NCBI GenBank assembly: GCA_902786265.1
Contig: CADACE010000040.1
Span: 1 to 39,636, forward strand
Origin: an uncultured Chloroflexota bacterium
Lineage (GTDB): Bacteria > Chloroflexota > Anaerolineae > Anaerolineales > Anaerolineaceae
Direction: 5' to 3'
Length of the DNA: 39,636 nt
A program made the translations under genes and the position numbers. Positions 1 to 7,894 of the stretch are shown here, piece by piece; positions within the stretch are counted from its first letter, which is position 1, and the number at the start of each line of letters is the position of its first letter. The notes beneath the pieces are model-generated. The model did no database searches, was not told the DNA's origin, and saw only the letters and a list, made by a program, of their open reading frames with translations.

Positions 1-420
1 TTTTTTCGTCTGCTTTTTCTCATTCAGTGCTGCCTCTGTTTTACGGAAATTGAATGACATCATCTCATACAGCCGCTCGGAAGTAAGGATTTTCAGTTTT
101 GATTCGTCATAATGCTTGATGATCAGAGCTGTTTTCGTCAGATAGCAGCTGCCGAGATGATTGACGGATCTCACCAGAAGTTTGCATAATTTCAGATATT
201 CGGGAGAGAAACGGTCGCAGGTCCGCGTAACAGCGAAGAGATCTTCCGTCTGTTCCATAATGCCGGCGGTAATATCTTCAAAAGACATGGAATCTGTGCT
301 GAAACTCCGCGGCTGTTCTTTGGAATAAACGGAGTTCTTATCTGAAGAATCTGATCGTTTTACTTCAGACAGGGTGTTATTCAGCTCTTTCAGCATTTCC
401 GCATCTTTTTCGTAACCCAT
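1..420 (-). CDS. Unrecognised protein, C-terminus cut off by left window edge
   Basis: The reverse strand is open for all 140 codons from an ATG at 420 to the window edge. The ATG follows a strong ribosome binding site (GGAAAGGAG, about 4 bases away). The protein begins MGYEKDAEMLKELNN and is charged, Ser-rich and probably disordered for about 45 residues. It then becomes a helical, Cys- and Leu-containing segment (around YLKLCKLLVRSVNHLGSCYL). There is no signal peptide or membrane segment. I do not recognise the family. It lies downstream of the giant papain-like gene on the same strand, but a 207-base gap with its own promoter and a palindromic site suggests separate control. It might be a partner or chaperone of that protein; this is a guess from position only. 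Confidence 0.75.
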   Translation of the reverse strand, partial: MGYEKDAEMLKELNNTLSEVKRSDSSDKNSVYSKEQPRSFSTDSMSFEDITAGIMEQTEDLFAVTRTCDRFSPEYLKLCKLLVRSVNHLGSCYLTKTALIIKHYDESKLKILTSERLYEMMSFNFRKTEAALNEKKQTKK

Positions 421-480
421 TTTCTCTCCTTTCCGAAACTCATTTTCTGAATCTCAAATATTTTAGTTATTATTATCTAT

Positions 481-509
481 AATAATAATCAATATTTCAG
501 GAAAGTCAA
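481..509 (-). promoter_or_regulatory. Predicted sigma-70 promoter of the left-edge gene
   Basis: On the minus strand TTGACT (504-509) is followed after 17 bases by ATTATT (481-486) in a very AT-rich stretch; TATTAT two bases further on is an alternative -10. The predicted start is near 473, about 53 bases before the ATG. Confidence 0.5.
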
Positions 510-534
510 GGGTATTAGAAATAATTTCTAAAAA

Positions 535-552
535 TAGTGACATTTGTCACTA
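535..552. promoter_or_regulatory. CRP/FNR-family-like palindrome, copy 1
   Basis: TAGTGACATTTGTCACTA is a perfect inverted repeat with 8-base arms and a 2-base centre. It fits the TGA-N6-TCA core of CRP/FNR-family sites. Its centre (543.5) is about 71 bases upstream of the predicted start of the left-edge gene, a classical class I activator distance. A similar element lies near each end of the amino acid importer locus (36736, 39498). Confidence 0.55.
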
Positions 553-627
553 CAGGAGATTGAAGGATCCGCCGGTGCCTTTGTTTTCAGACGGAGCGAG
601 GACAACCTGTCCACTGATACCTGACAG

Positions 628-3600
628 CTAATCAAACACCATCTTGTCCTGTGGCTTTTCCCTGCCTTCCTTCAGGCAGGCCGCGATTATGCTGTTAAGT
701 ACCCCTGAAAATTTTGATTGTTTGTTTTTTCCGAGACTAAAACAATAACTCCCAAAATTGATTCTCGCCATATTAATTTTATCATCGGGGGAGGGAAATG
801 GGAAATTGCGTTCAATGAGTATCCTGTTAAGCATATCTGCAGCCCTTTCCCTCAGGTTTTCATATTTAACTTCTCCGCTTTCCCCTGCTTTCATCGCCCG
901 GTAAAGTCCGCGGATGATCATCTGAAATTCTTTCTTTTTCGAATTGACATGATCCATCAAATATTTATCGAACCATTCGTATGCGGTCACGCCTTTTTTT
1001 AAATCTTCCAGGGAAATACCGCCCTGCTCCTCATCTTTCATACATGCCTTTTTAAGCCCGGGGAAAATTTTCTCCAGCATAAGTGTGATATAGATCCCGG
1101 AAGCGGACTGATAATTATCGCGGAAATCTTCATCCTTTATTTTCTTTTTCCCGGCCGGTTTTTTCTTATTCCCGTATTTTTCCCTGTAATTCAGCTGAAA
1201 AGCGTAGTCGATATCCTGCTGGCTGTATTTTTCTTTTTCGAGCATATAGTTATGAGCGTTGTCAAACTCCGATGCAAGGTCATCCATTTTTTCCAGTGTG
1301 GACAGTTCCTTTGCCTCGGCATAAGACATCTCATCTCCTTTTTCCAACAACCTGGGGAATGCGCCTTTCACCATGTGCAGAATCTGAACGTCTTTACCCC
1401 CTTCTGTCCAACTACCCTGATCATTCTTTTTCCGCCGAAGTTCTTTCAGCCGGTTATATTTCGCTACAGCTGTTTTCGGGTCTTTATAGATCTGAATATA
1501 GGATTCATAATGTGTAGGCGTGAAATCTGCTGTCTGACCGTCTGCATGTACTTTATATTCTTTATGGGTCATCTCTTCCCGGATGTCTTTAACATTTCCG
1601 TTTTCATCCTTGCCTCCCCGGGCAATCTTCTGGTAAAGGTCATCAATATAATCAACAGCAACATTCATAAGCGAAATGATTTCCATCAGGTCGTGGTGGA
1701 ACCGCTTGTCATTTTTTAAATAATTATAGAGGAGAAGATTGGTTTGGCTTATGTTCTCAGAAAGCTGCTGCCGGGCAGTGCGCAGATCATCCGGGGTTAC
1801 AAAATCTTCCTCATCGATATTCCCACGGTCAATCTGCGCTATTTCCGGTTTTCCTTCATTTTCCTTTTCCAGATTTTCCTTAATCTTTTCATTGAGTATA
1901 TTTATCGGTTCTGAAAAGAAGGCTAAATCACTTATGAGACTTAACAATTCACGCGGAGCCTGCCCCAACTGCTCCTGGGAAAGGAGAGTCTCGTTTTTCT
2001 CCTGAAAATTGTTCGCTTTCTTGTCGATAGCATTAATGAGACGATTGAGGGTCAGAAATACTATTCCCTCTTTATTCTTCAGCGCCTCTTTATTCTTTTT
2101 GGTTCCGATCTCCCCGGTACCTTCGCCCTCCATGCGGCGCATATGTTCGGCGATTTCCGCGGGAACGTAGGCCTTTTTCGTCCATTTGCTGCTCTTTCCC
2201 ATGGATTCTTTGTAATTGTTCCAGTCCCTTTTTGTCACCTTCTTATTGCCGTAATTCTCATATGATTCAGCGTCTACCTCGGAAAGGTCCATCAGAGCGC
2301 TCTCAGCTCCGCCCTTTATGTTCTGGTCAACAGCTGCTGATGCAGCCATGCCTGCATTTGCCAGGTGGCTGAATGTAATTTCACTTTCTTTGAAAATTTC
2401 ACCGCCGGTCGCCAGATGTGCCGTATTCACAACCATTTCCTTGACGAAAGTGGCGCAGTTCCGGTCATATACACTGTAACCGCCATCCGCGTATTTTTCC
2501 GAAGCCTGAAAAATCGCGTTGACCTGAGCAGGTTTGGCAGGATAGCGCCGGCTGATGTCATAGGTGTGGTCACTGTCATCGTTCAGCAGTCCCGGTACAT
2601 AAGCGTTGTCTTTCATTCCGGTTCCTAAGGTTGATATCATTCTCAGCATTTCTTGCGCAGGATAAAAACCGTATTGGAGCTTATACCGTTCATAACGGTT
2701 GGAGACAAGGCTTTTGCGGCTGTATTCAATGCCGAGCATGACATGTCCCATATTTGTGCCTTCCATGCTCTGGGTTGAATCGCTTTTCGGCTGGTCGACC
2801 AGGACGCTGACCACCGGGTCCAGCCGTTTTTCTGTTTCTTTCCCATTCTTAATAACCTTTTCCGCTGCTTTAGCCGCGGTCAGATGAGACCAGACTGTCG
2901 GTACCCGCCGGAAATCCGCGATCACATCTTCACCTTTTGTGGCTCCGGGATCATATTTTACCCCTTCCCACCCGGGAATGCTCTGATGATCTCTTTCCTG
3001 CTGCCATGAATCCTCATCCTTACCCCAAGAACGGACCTTGCTTTTTGCCCGCCAGAAATGGCCCAGTGTGATGACCTGCAGTGCCAGCCCCAGCAGATTG
3101 CCGGCACCCCGTGAGACATAGCTGAGGAATCTGCTTAATTTAGAGGGCTTTTTTGCCTCATCCAGTTTCTGCGCCTGGAAATCCCAGTTTTGGATCTTCT
3201 CCATTTCTTTCGCGGAGAAGGCCTGTTCTTGACCTTCCTCGCCATATACAGCTGCCAACTTCCGAGTCCTTTCCCGGGCGCCGCTTTTCCAGTATTCTTC
3301 TTCGATCCCCTTCAGGTTTCGTACATCGGCTTTCGACAGGCGGGGCGGTTTTTTGTGGTGTTTTTTATTTCTCTTGTTGTTTTTGCCTTTTTTCGGCCCT
3401 GTCCGGGGGACCAGGTCCTCTTCAACCGCATAGGTATCGAAGGAATCGTCTTCTTCCTTCGGAGCCTCCTTATTCGAAGGCTGCTTCTTTTTCTTCGCTT
3501 CCTCCTGCAGGCGTTTTGTTACAGACCTCCGTGTGTCGATATCATTCTCTCCGATTTCTTCTTCACCATCGGAACCGTTCTCTTCTTCATCGTCTGAGGC

Positions 3601-4437
3601 AAATATGTCAGTATCAGGAATATGCAGATCTAACTTTCCGTTTTTAAAAAGAGGGGATTTGAACTTTTTATTTCTGATCTTTCCATAGGTATCCGGATCA
3701 AGTTTATAAAAATTATCAATTTCCTCATCCCCATCGTAATTTTCGGGAATTATTTCATTTTCATCCTCATCCCATTCAGGCATCCCGCCTGACGGAGATT
3801 TGTTTACGGGATGTTTTGCGTCTTCTTCCGGTATGGGAATCAGTTTGAGACCTCCATTATGGTCGGACTGATCATCATCAAGATTTCTGATTTTGATAAA
3901 GCGATCGCTATCATCATCTCCCATGTTATCGATGATGCTGTTTTCCTTGTGAGGATTCTCCCTGATTTTAAATTTATCTTCGATCTGCCGCCGACGGTTC
4001 AGGATCTCATCAATGTTTGGTTTTTCTGCTTTGCCCAGATTCATACCGGGCGAGACCAGATCCGCCAGCGGAGCATTTGCTTTGAACGGAGCGGGCTGTT
4101 TTCCCGCATATCTGCCGGACCGTTTCCGGTTCTTCCCCGGCCTTCCGGCAGTTTGAGTCTGCAGGTCCGGAGCTTCGTCAATGATTTCATTCATCTGCCG
4201 GCTGTTGATGAGCGGCGTAAGGTCCAGCATGTTTTCCGCGTAATGATCATTTACTAACGCATTCATCGCCTCATTCCCGATGTTCGGAGGAAGCTGCGGC
4301 GGCATACCCGCCCCGGTCTGATTTCCCACCGGCAGGACGGATCTCAGGTCTTCTTCCCGCTGCGATTCTTTCCGGACGTTTTCATCCTTCGCAGCGGGCG
4401 GATTGTTTTTTGAATCATTATTTGTTCTTCTGAACAT
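628..4437 (-). CDS. Giant protein with disordered N-terminus and papain-like (His/Cys) core
   Basis: About 1269 residues from the ATG at 4437; a TTG two codons upstream (4443) is an alternative start, and GGGAA lies upstream of both. Residues 1-370 are low-complexity with alternating acidic runs (DDEEENGSDGEEE) and lysine-rich runs (KKGKNNKRNKKHHKK), probably disordered. A short hydrophobic stretch follows near 440-460 (GNLLGLALQVITLGHFW). Near 560-690 is a block with GHVMLGIEYSR, YGFYP and RNCATFVKEMV, the layout of papain-like/NlpC-like folds. His near 565 and Cys near 661 would be catalytic, with Cys downstream of His as in circularly permuted members. The remaining roughly 570 residues are charged and helical. 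There is no signal peptide, so export would need a dedicated system. Similar YGF(Y/W)P...NC.TF blocks occur in polymorphic or contractile-injection-type effectors, but I cannot confirm homology. Function unknown. Confidence 0.8.
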   Translation of the reverse strand: MFRRTNNDSKNNPPAAKDENVRKESQREEDLRSVLPVGNQTGAGMPPQLPPNIGNEAMNALVNDHYAENMLDLTPLINSRQMNEIIDEAPDLQTQTAGRPGKNRKRSGRYAGKQPAPFKANAPLADLVSPGMNLGKAEKPNIDEILNRRRQIEDKFKIRENPHKENSIIDNMGDDDSDRFIKIRNLDDDQSDHNGGLKLIPIPEEDAKHPVNKSPSGGMPEWDEDENEIIPENYDGDEEIDNFYKLDPDTYGKIRNKKFKSPLFKNGKLDLHIPDTDIFASDDEEENGSDGEEEIGENDIDTRRSVTKRLQEEAKKKKQPSNKEAPKEEDDSFDTYAVEEDLVPRTGPKKGKNNKRNKKHHKKPPRLSKADVRNLKGIEEEYWKSGARERTRKLAAVYGEEGQEQAFSAKEMEKIQNWDFQAQKLDEAKKPSKLSRFLSYVSRGAGNLLGLALQVITLGHFWRAKSKVRSWGKDEDSWQQERDHQSIPGWEGVKYDPGATKGEDVIADFRRVPTVWSHLTAAKAAEKVIKNGKETEKRLDPVVSVLVDQPKSDSTQSMEGTNMGHVMLGIEYSRKSLVSNRYERYKLQYGFYPAQEMLRMISTLGTGMKDNAYVPGLLNDDSDHTYDISRRYPAKPAQVNAIFQASEKYADGGYSVYDRNCATFVKEMVVNTAHLATGGEIFKESEITFSHLANAGMAASAAVDQNIKGGAESALMDLSEVDAESYENYGNKKVTKRDWNNYKESMGKSSKWTKKAYVPAEIAEHMRRMEGEGTGEIGTKKNKEALKNKEGIVFLTLNRLINAIDKKANNFQEKNETLLSQEQLGQAPRELLSLISDLAFFSEPINILNEKIKENLEKENEGKPEIAQIDRGNIDEEDFVTPDDLRTARQQLSENISQTNLLLYNYLKNDKRFHHDLMEIISLMNVAVDYIDDLYQKIARGGKDENGNVKDIREEMTHKEYKVHADGQTADFTPTHYESYIQIYKDPKTAVAKYNRLKELRRKKNDQGSWTEGGKDVQILHMVKGAFPRLLEKGDEMSYAEAKELSTLEKMDDLASEFDNAHNYMLEKEKYSQQDIDYAFQLNYREKYGNKKKPAGKKKIKDEDFRDNYQSASGIYITLMLEKIFPGLKKACMKDEEQGGISLEDLKKGVTAYEWFDKYLMDHVNSKKKEFQMIIRGLYRAMKAGESGEVKYENLRERAADMLNRILIERNFPFPSPDDKINMARINFGSYCFSLGKNKQSKFSGVLNSIIAACLKEGREKPQDKMVFD

Positions 4438-4504
4438 GATCAATTATTCCCGGAATCGAAAAAAATGGCACAATAAATAAGGTAACCAAAAGCTGACACA
4501 ACCA

Positions 4505-4523
4505 AATCGATTGTTTATCGATT
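4505..4523. promoter_or_regulatory. Perfect inverted repeat, candidate operator
   Basis: AATCGAT, five bases, ATCGATT. It lies 68 to 86 bases upstream of the giant gene's ATG, a usual place for an operator. No regulator is identified. Confidence 0.35.
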
Positions 4524-4729
4524 AAAAACACGATCCGGAACCGGCAAAATTGAAAATTTCAATCAAAACCATAGCGTAAAAAACGGAATGATAAGACTTC
4601 ATAGGCACATCATTTTGTTCAATTTTTATTTTCCGGATATATTTGTGAATCTTTTTTACCGCTCTTTTTTCATGATCAAATTATAACTTAGTTTTGAGAT
4701 AATAAAAAAATAAATTCAGGTCATAAATG

Positions 4730-4746
4730 TTATGACAATATTGTAC
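4730..4746. promoter_or_regulatory. Perfect inverted repeat, candidate operator
   Basis: GTCATAAATGTTATGAC has 7-base arms and a 3-base centre. It lies about 70 bases upstream of a possible -10 box of the MscS gene. Its half-sites are unlike the CRP-like sites elsewhere in the window. Confidence 0.35.
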
Positions 4747-4960
4747 TCTTCTGTATTGTTGTATGATGAATTTCAAGGAACGATCTGTTTTCTGTTGTTT
4801 TATGCTCTATAATATTATTTTATGAACGCACAAATATGTGTTATTATTTGTAAAATGATTGTTCTCACGCGCCGGCGGACGAACGCTGATAATCAGTGTT
4901 TCCATAAATAATTTTTACTCGTCATAATGAAACAATACAGACAAAAGGAACAGCAGAAAA

Positions 4961-5833
4961 ATGGATAAGATATCAGATTTAATTCAGAATAAATTCAATA
5001 TAAGCGACTTTTTAGCGGACATATCAGCGGTTTTGGTTATGCTGTTTTTATACGCGATCCTTTTCACACTGTGTTATTTCGGCTGGAAATTTTTCCAGAA
5101 AATGAACCGCAGGGTTTTCAAAAAAATCAATGAAAAACGCGGCCGTTCCATGACTGTGGAATTTCTGGAACATATCACAGCGTTCCTGATCACCATGTTT
5201 TTCGTTATTCTTCCGTTCAACTGGGACAGTCTCCGCCAATCCATCTTCGGCAGTGCCGCGGTTCTGACGGCCATTATCGGTTTTGCCGCCCAGGACGTGA
5301 TCAAAGATATCCTTGCCGGGCTGCAGATCAGCATCTACAAGCCTTTTGATATCGGCGACCGCATCGAAATGGATAACGGTACAACCGGGATCGTGGAAAA
5401 CATCACGATGCGCCACGTTGTACTGAAACGTATTGATACCCTCAGAGTCGTGGTCCCGAACAGCAAAATGAATGAATATTCGGTTGTCAATTATTCTTAC
5501 GATGAAATACCCAGATCGATCCTTTTCAGGTTCCCGATCAGCTACCGTTCCAACATCCGTCAGGCGAAGCAGGTGATCGGGCAGGTAATTAAAGATTCAC
5601 CGTATACCATTCCCGGAAAACGTACCGCTGACGGAAAAGTTGAATACGCACCGGTCTATTTTATCGAACTGGATGACAGCTCGCTCATTATGTCCGTAAC
5701 AGTTTACTATAATCATAATATCCCGACGGAGACGGTCAAAGACGACATCAATACAACCGTTTTTGAAGCCCTCGCAGCAAACGGAATCGAAATCCCGTAC
5801 AACTACACAAATGTAGTGATCCAAAAGGGATAA
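4961..5833 (+). CDS. MscS-family small-conductance mechanosensitive channel
   Basis: 290 residues, close to E. coli MscS (286). Membrane segments lie near residues 20-45 and 68-90. The pore helix region is Ala/Gly-rich (SAAVLTAIIGFAAQDVIKDILAGLQI, read in parts) and is followed by the beta domain (PFDIGDRIEMD, GIVENITMRH, VVVPNSKMNEY). A cytoplasmic alpha/beta part completes the protein. MscS channels open under membrane tension and release solutes during osmotic downshock. The start has AAAGGAAC upstream. The gene stands alone and ends at a bidirectional terminator shared with the converging inositol operon. The family is clear; the ion and conductance type are not visible. Confidence 0.92.
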   Translation: MDKISDLIQNKFNISDFLADISAVLVMLFLYAILFTLCYFGWKFFQKMNRRVFKKINEKRGRSMTVEFLEHITAFLITMFFVILPFNWDSLRQSIFGSAAVLTAIIGFAAQDVIKDILAGLQISIYKPFDIGDRIEMDNGTTGIVENITMRHVVLKRIDTLRVVVPNSKMNEYSVVNYSYDEIPRSILFRFPISYRSNIRQAKQVIGQVIKDSPYTIPGKRTADGKVEYAPVYFIELDDSSLIMSVTVYYNHNIPTETVKDDINTTVFEALAANGIEIPYNYTNVVIQKG

Positions 5834-5855
5834 AAAATCCCGAGACCCGATTAAA

Positions 5856-5896
5856 AAAAATACGCCGTCCGCGAAATTCACGAACGGCGTATTTTT
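5856..5896. terminator. Bidirectional rho-independent terminator
   Basis: A 13-base-pair stem (AAAAATACGCCGT with ACGGCGTATTTTT) has A and T runs at its base, so it works in both directions. It separates the MscS gene from the converging inositol-type operon. Confidence 0.85.
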
Positions 5897-5905
5897 GGTT
5901 ACTGA

Positions 5906-6868
5906 TTATTCGAAATCAGCGATATTGTTAGCGTCAATCCAGGTGTTGGTGGTGATCAGGATATTGGTTTCCAGTTCTTCACCCTTCAGCAGCAAGACAG
6001 CCGCGTTCAGGCCGTTGGCAGCCATTTCGCCGCCATTCTGGGAGACGGTACCGGTAATGCGGCCGTCTTTAATGGCTTCGAAGCCGTCGGGAGTGCCGTC
6101 AACACCGGTGATGATGATGCCGCTGTTCGGACCGGCAGCGTTGCCGGCGCCGATAGCCATACCGTCATTTTCCGCAACGATGGCGTCGAATTCGTAGGCG
6201 CTCAGCCAGGATTCAACAGTGGTCTGGGCACTGGCAGTGTCCCAACCGCAGTCGGCGGGTTCTACGACCTGTTTAATGTCAGGATAGTTGGCCAGAATGT
6301 TGTTGTAGCCTTCCAGACGCTGCAGACCGCCGGAGTCACCGGAAGGACCGGTCAGGATGGCGATGTTGCCCTTGCCGCCCAGCAGGTCGGCAACAGCCTG
6401 CATTTCGGATTCACCGGCAGTCACGTTGTCGCCGTAGGAAACCGCTGCGATGCCGTAGCTTTCCCAATCGGTGCAGGCAGAGATGATGTTGATGACGATC
6501 ATGCCTTCATTGGCAGCTTCCTGGGAGACAGCGCCCAGCGCATCGGGGTTCACCGGTTCATACAGGACAGCGTCATATTCGCCGATAGCCTGTTCGATCT
6601 GGCTGATCTGGGTGGCAGCGTCGGATTCGGAGCTCAGGATGGTCAGATCACAGCCGAGTTCTTCAGCTGCCGCGACGGCCGCGTTGTAAACGCCATTCTG
6701 GAAAGCATTGTTTCTGTGCTGCTGGAGCAGAAGGATCTTGTAACCTTTACCGGCACCTTCACCTGCGCGAAGAACACCGTTTTCCATCTTGTACTGTTCT
6801 GCGGAAGCAGCGCAGGTCAGTAAGGCCAATACGATAATGACTGACAACACGAGTGAGATTTTTTTCAT
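5906..6868 (-). CDS. Sugar/inositol-type ABC transporter substrate-binding protein
   Basis: 320 residues, Peripla_BP_4 type (ribose/galactose/inositol-binding family). A signal peptide (MKKISLVLSVIIVLALLTCAASA) ends in a signal peptidase I-like ASA site; the Cys before it is not in a good lipobox. The ligand fold is recognisable from KILLLQQHRNNAF, ISQIEQAIGEYDAVLYEPVNPDA, IVAENDGMAIGA and GVDGTPDGFEAIKDG. It is the last gene of a five-gene minus-strand island with iolG and iolH-like genes, so myo-inositol or a related polyol is the likely ligand by context. The ATG at 6868 has AAGGAG upstream. The family is firm, the ligand inferred. Confidence 0.9.
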   Translation of the reverse strand: MKKISLVLSVIIVLALLTCAASAEQYKMENGVLRAGEGAGKGYKILLLQQHRNNAFQNGVYNAAVAAAEELGCDLTILSSESDAATQISQIEQAIGEYDAVLYEPVNPDALGAVSQEAANEGMIVINIISACTDWESYGIAAVSYGDNVTAGESEMQAVADLLGGKGNIAILTGPSGDSGGLQRLEGYNNILANYPDIKQVVEPADCGWDTASAQTTVESWLSAYEFDAIVAENDGMAIGAGNAAGPNSGIIITGVDGTPDGFEAIKDGRITGTVSQNGGEMAANGLNAAVLLLKGEELETNILITTNTWIDANNIADFE

Positions 6869-6930
6869 ATAACTTTCTCCTTATAAAATGATTTGTTTTA
6901 TGTAAAAGAAAGGCCGCAGAACCGGTCAAA

Positions 6931-7878
6931 TCAGGCTTTGCTGCGCTTTCTCTTGACATCGATGAGTACGGCCGCGACAATGATGATACCCTTGATGATC
7001 TTCTGCCAGTATGCGGAGACACCCAGGATATCGAGGCCGTTTGCAATGACGGTGATCAGAAGCGTGCCGATAACAACACCCAGCGGTTTCCCAACGCCGC
7101 CGGACATGGAGACGCCGCCAACGACACAGGCGGTAATGGCATCCATTTCGTAGCTTTCACCGGCGGTCGGCTGACCGATGGTGACACGGGAAGTCATCAG
7201 GAAGCCGCACAGCCCTGCGAGAAGCCCGGCGATTGCGAATGTGGATACACGGATAAAGTTGGTGTTGATACCGGAAACATTCGCCGCCTGCAGATTGCCG
7301 CCGCAGGAATAGACCCGCCGGCCATAGACCGTCTTGTTAGCCACAAAGGAACAGATGATGATGACAACGATCGTGAATACGGCAATAGTGGGAATGCCCA
7401 GGATCTTCCCGGCTGCCAGAGCCCTGTAGTTTTCGCTGAGCCCGGTGACCGGATTGCCGCCGCAGGCCAGCAGCGCCAGACCGCGGACCGCAGTCTGTGT
7501 GCCCAGTGTCATAATGAATGGCGGAAGATCACCATATGCGATACCGACACCGTTGATAATACCGACACACAGTCCGGCAAGCATCGCGACAAACATGGGA
7601 ACGATCAGCGGAACCTGTCCCTTTCCCAACAGAGCAGCCAGGATACCGGAGAACGCAAGCGTGGAGCCCACAGACATATCAAACGCACCGGAGATGATAA
7701 CAAACATCATGCCGAATGCGAGGATGCCGTTAATGGACGCCTGCTTCATAATATTGGTCAGATTCCGTGGTCCGATGAAGCTGGGCTTCATAATTGCCAG
7801 AATGGCAACAAGCACGATAAAGATGATAAAGATGAAATATTCGCTGATCAGCGAGCTGATTTTTCTTTTGTTTCCCAT
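6931..7878 (-). CDS. Sugar/inositol-type ABC transporter permease (RbsC family)
   Basis: 315 residues with about eight or more hydrophobic segments, matching the BPD_transp_2 (RbsC/IatP) family. The family segment with GMMFVIISGAFDMSVGS and the motif ITACVVGGVSMSGG are present. I chose the ATG at 7878 over one 30 codons upstream. It has GAGGAG just upstream and follows the ATPase stop by 16 bases; the longer frame would run back into the ATPase gene and adds a soluble, Arg-rich stretch. The protein forms the membrane channel of the importer, working with the flanking ATPase and binding protein. Confidence 0.92.
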   Translation of the reverse strand: MGNKRKISSLISEYFIFIIFIVLVAILAIMKPSFIGPRNLTNIMKQASINGILAFGMMFVIISGAFDMSVGSTLAFSGILAALLGKGQVPLIVPMFVAMLAGLCVGIINGVGIAYGDLPPFIMTLGTQTAVRGLALLACGGNPVTGLSENYRALAAGKILGIPTIAVFTIVVIIICSFVANKTVYGRRVYSCGGNLQAANVSGINTNFIRVSTFAIAGLLAGLCGFLMTSRVTIGQPTAGESYEMDAITACVVGGVSMSGGVGKPLGVVIGTLLITVIANGLDILGVSAYWQKIIKGIIIVAAVLIDVKRKRSKA

Positions 7879-7894
7879 ATTTTCTCCTCTCCCA

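Larger units (their letters stand above)
4444..4960. other. 517-base gene-free AT-rich region with two perfect palindromes
   Basis: This divergent region separates the giant gene from the MscS gene. It contains AATCGAT-N5-ATCGATT (4505-4523) and GTCATAA-N3-TTATGAC (4730-4746), both perfect inverted repeats. A TATAAT at 4808-4813 with only a poor -35 (CTGTTT) could serve the MscS gene. No coding frame with a plausible ribosome binding site and no RNA gene was recognised. Confidence 0.5.

Noticed and set aside
628..4437. Firm call as an injection-system effector
   Set aside because: No sheath, baseplate or tube genes are in the window, and the papain-like match is by eye only. Kept as a hypothesis.
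4730..4746. GTCATAA palindrome as a fourth CRP-like site
   Set aside because: Its half-sites run TCA...TGA, the opposite of TGA...TCA, and its centre differs.
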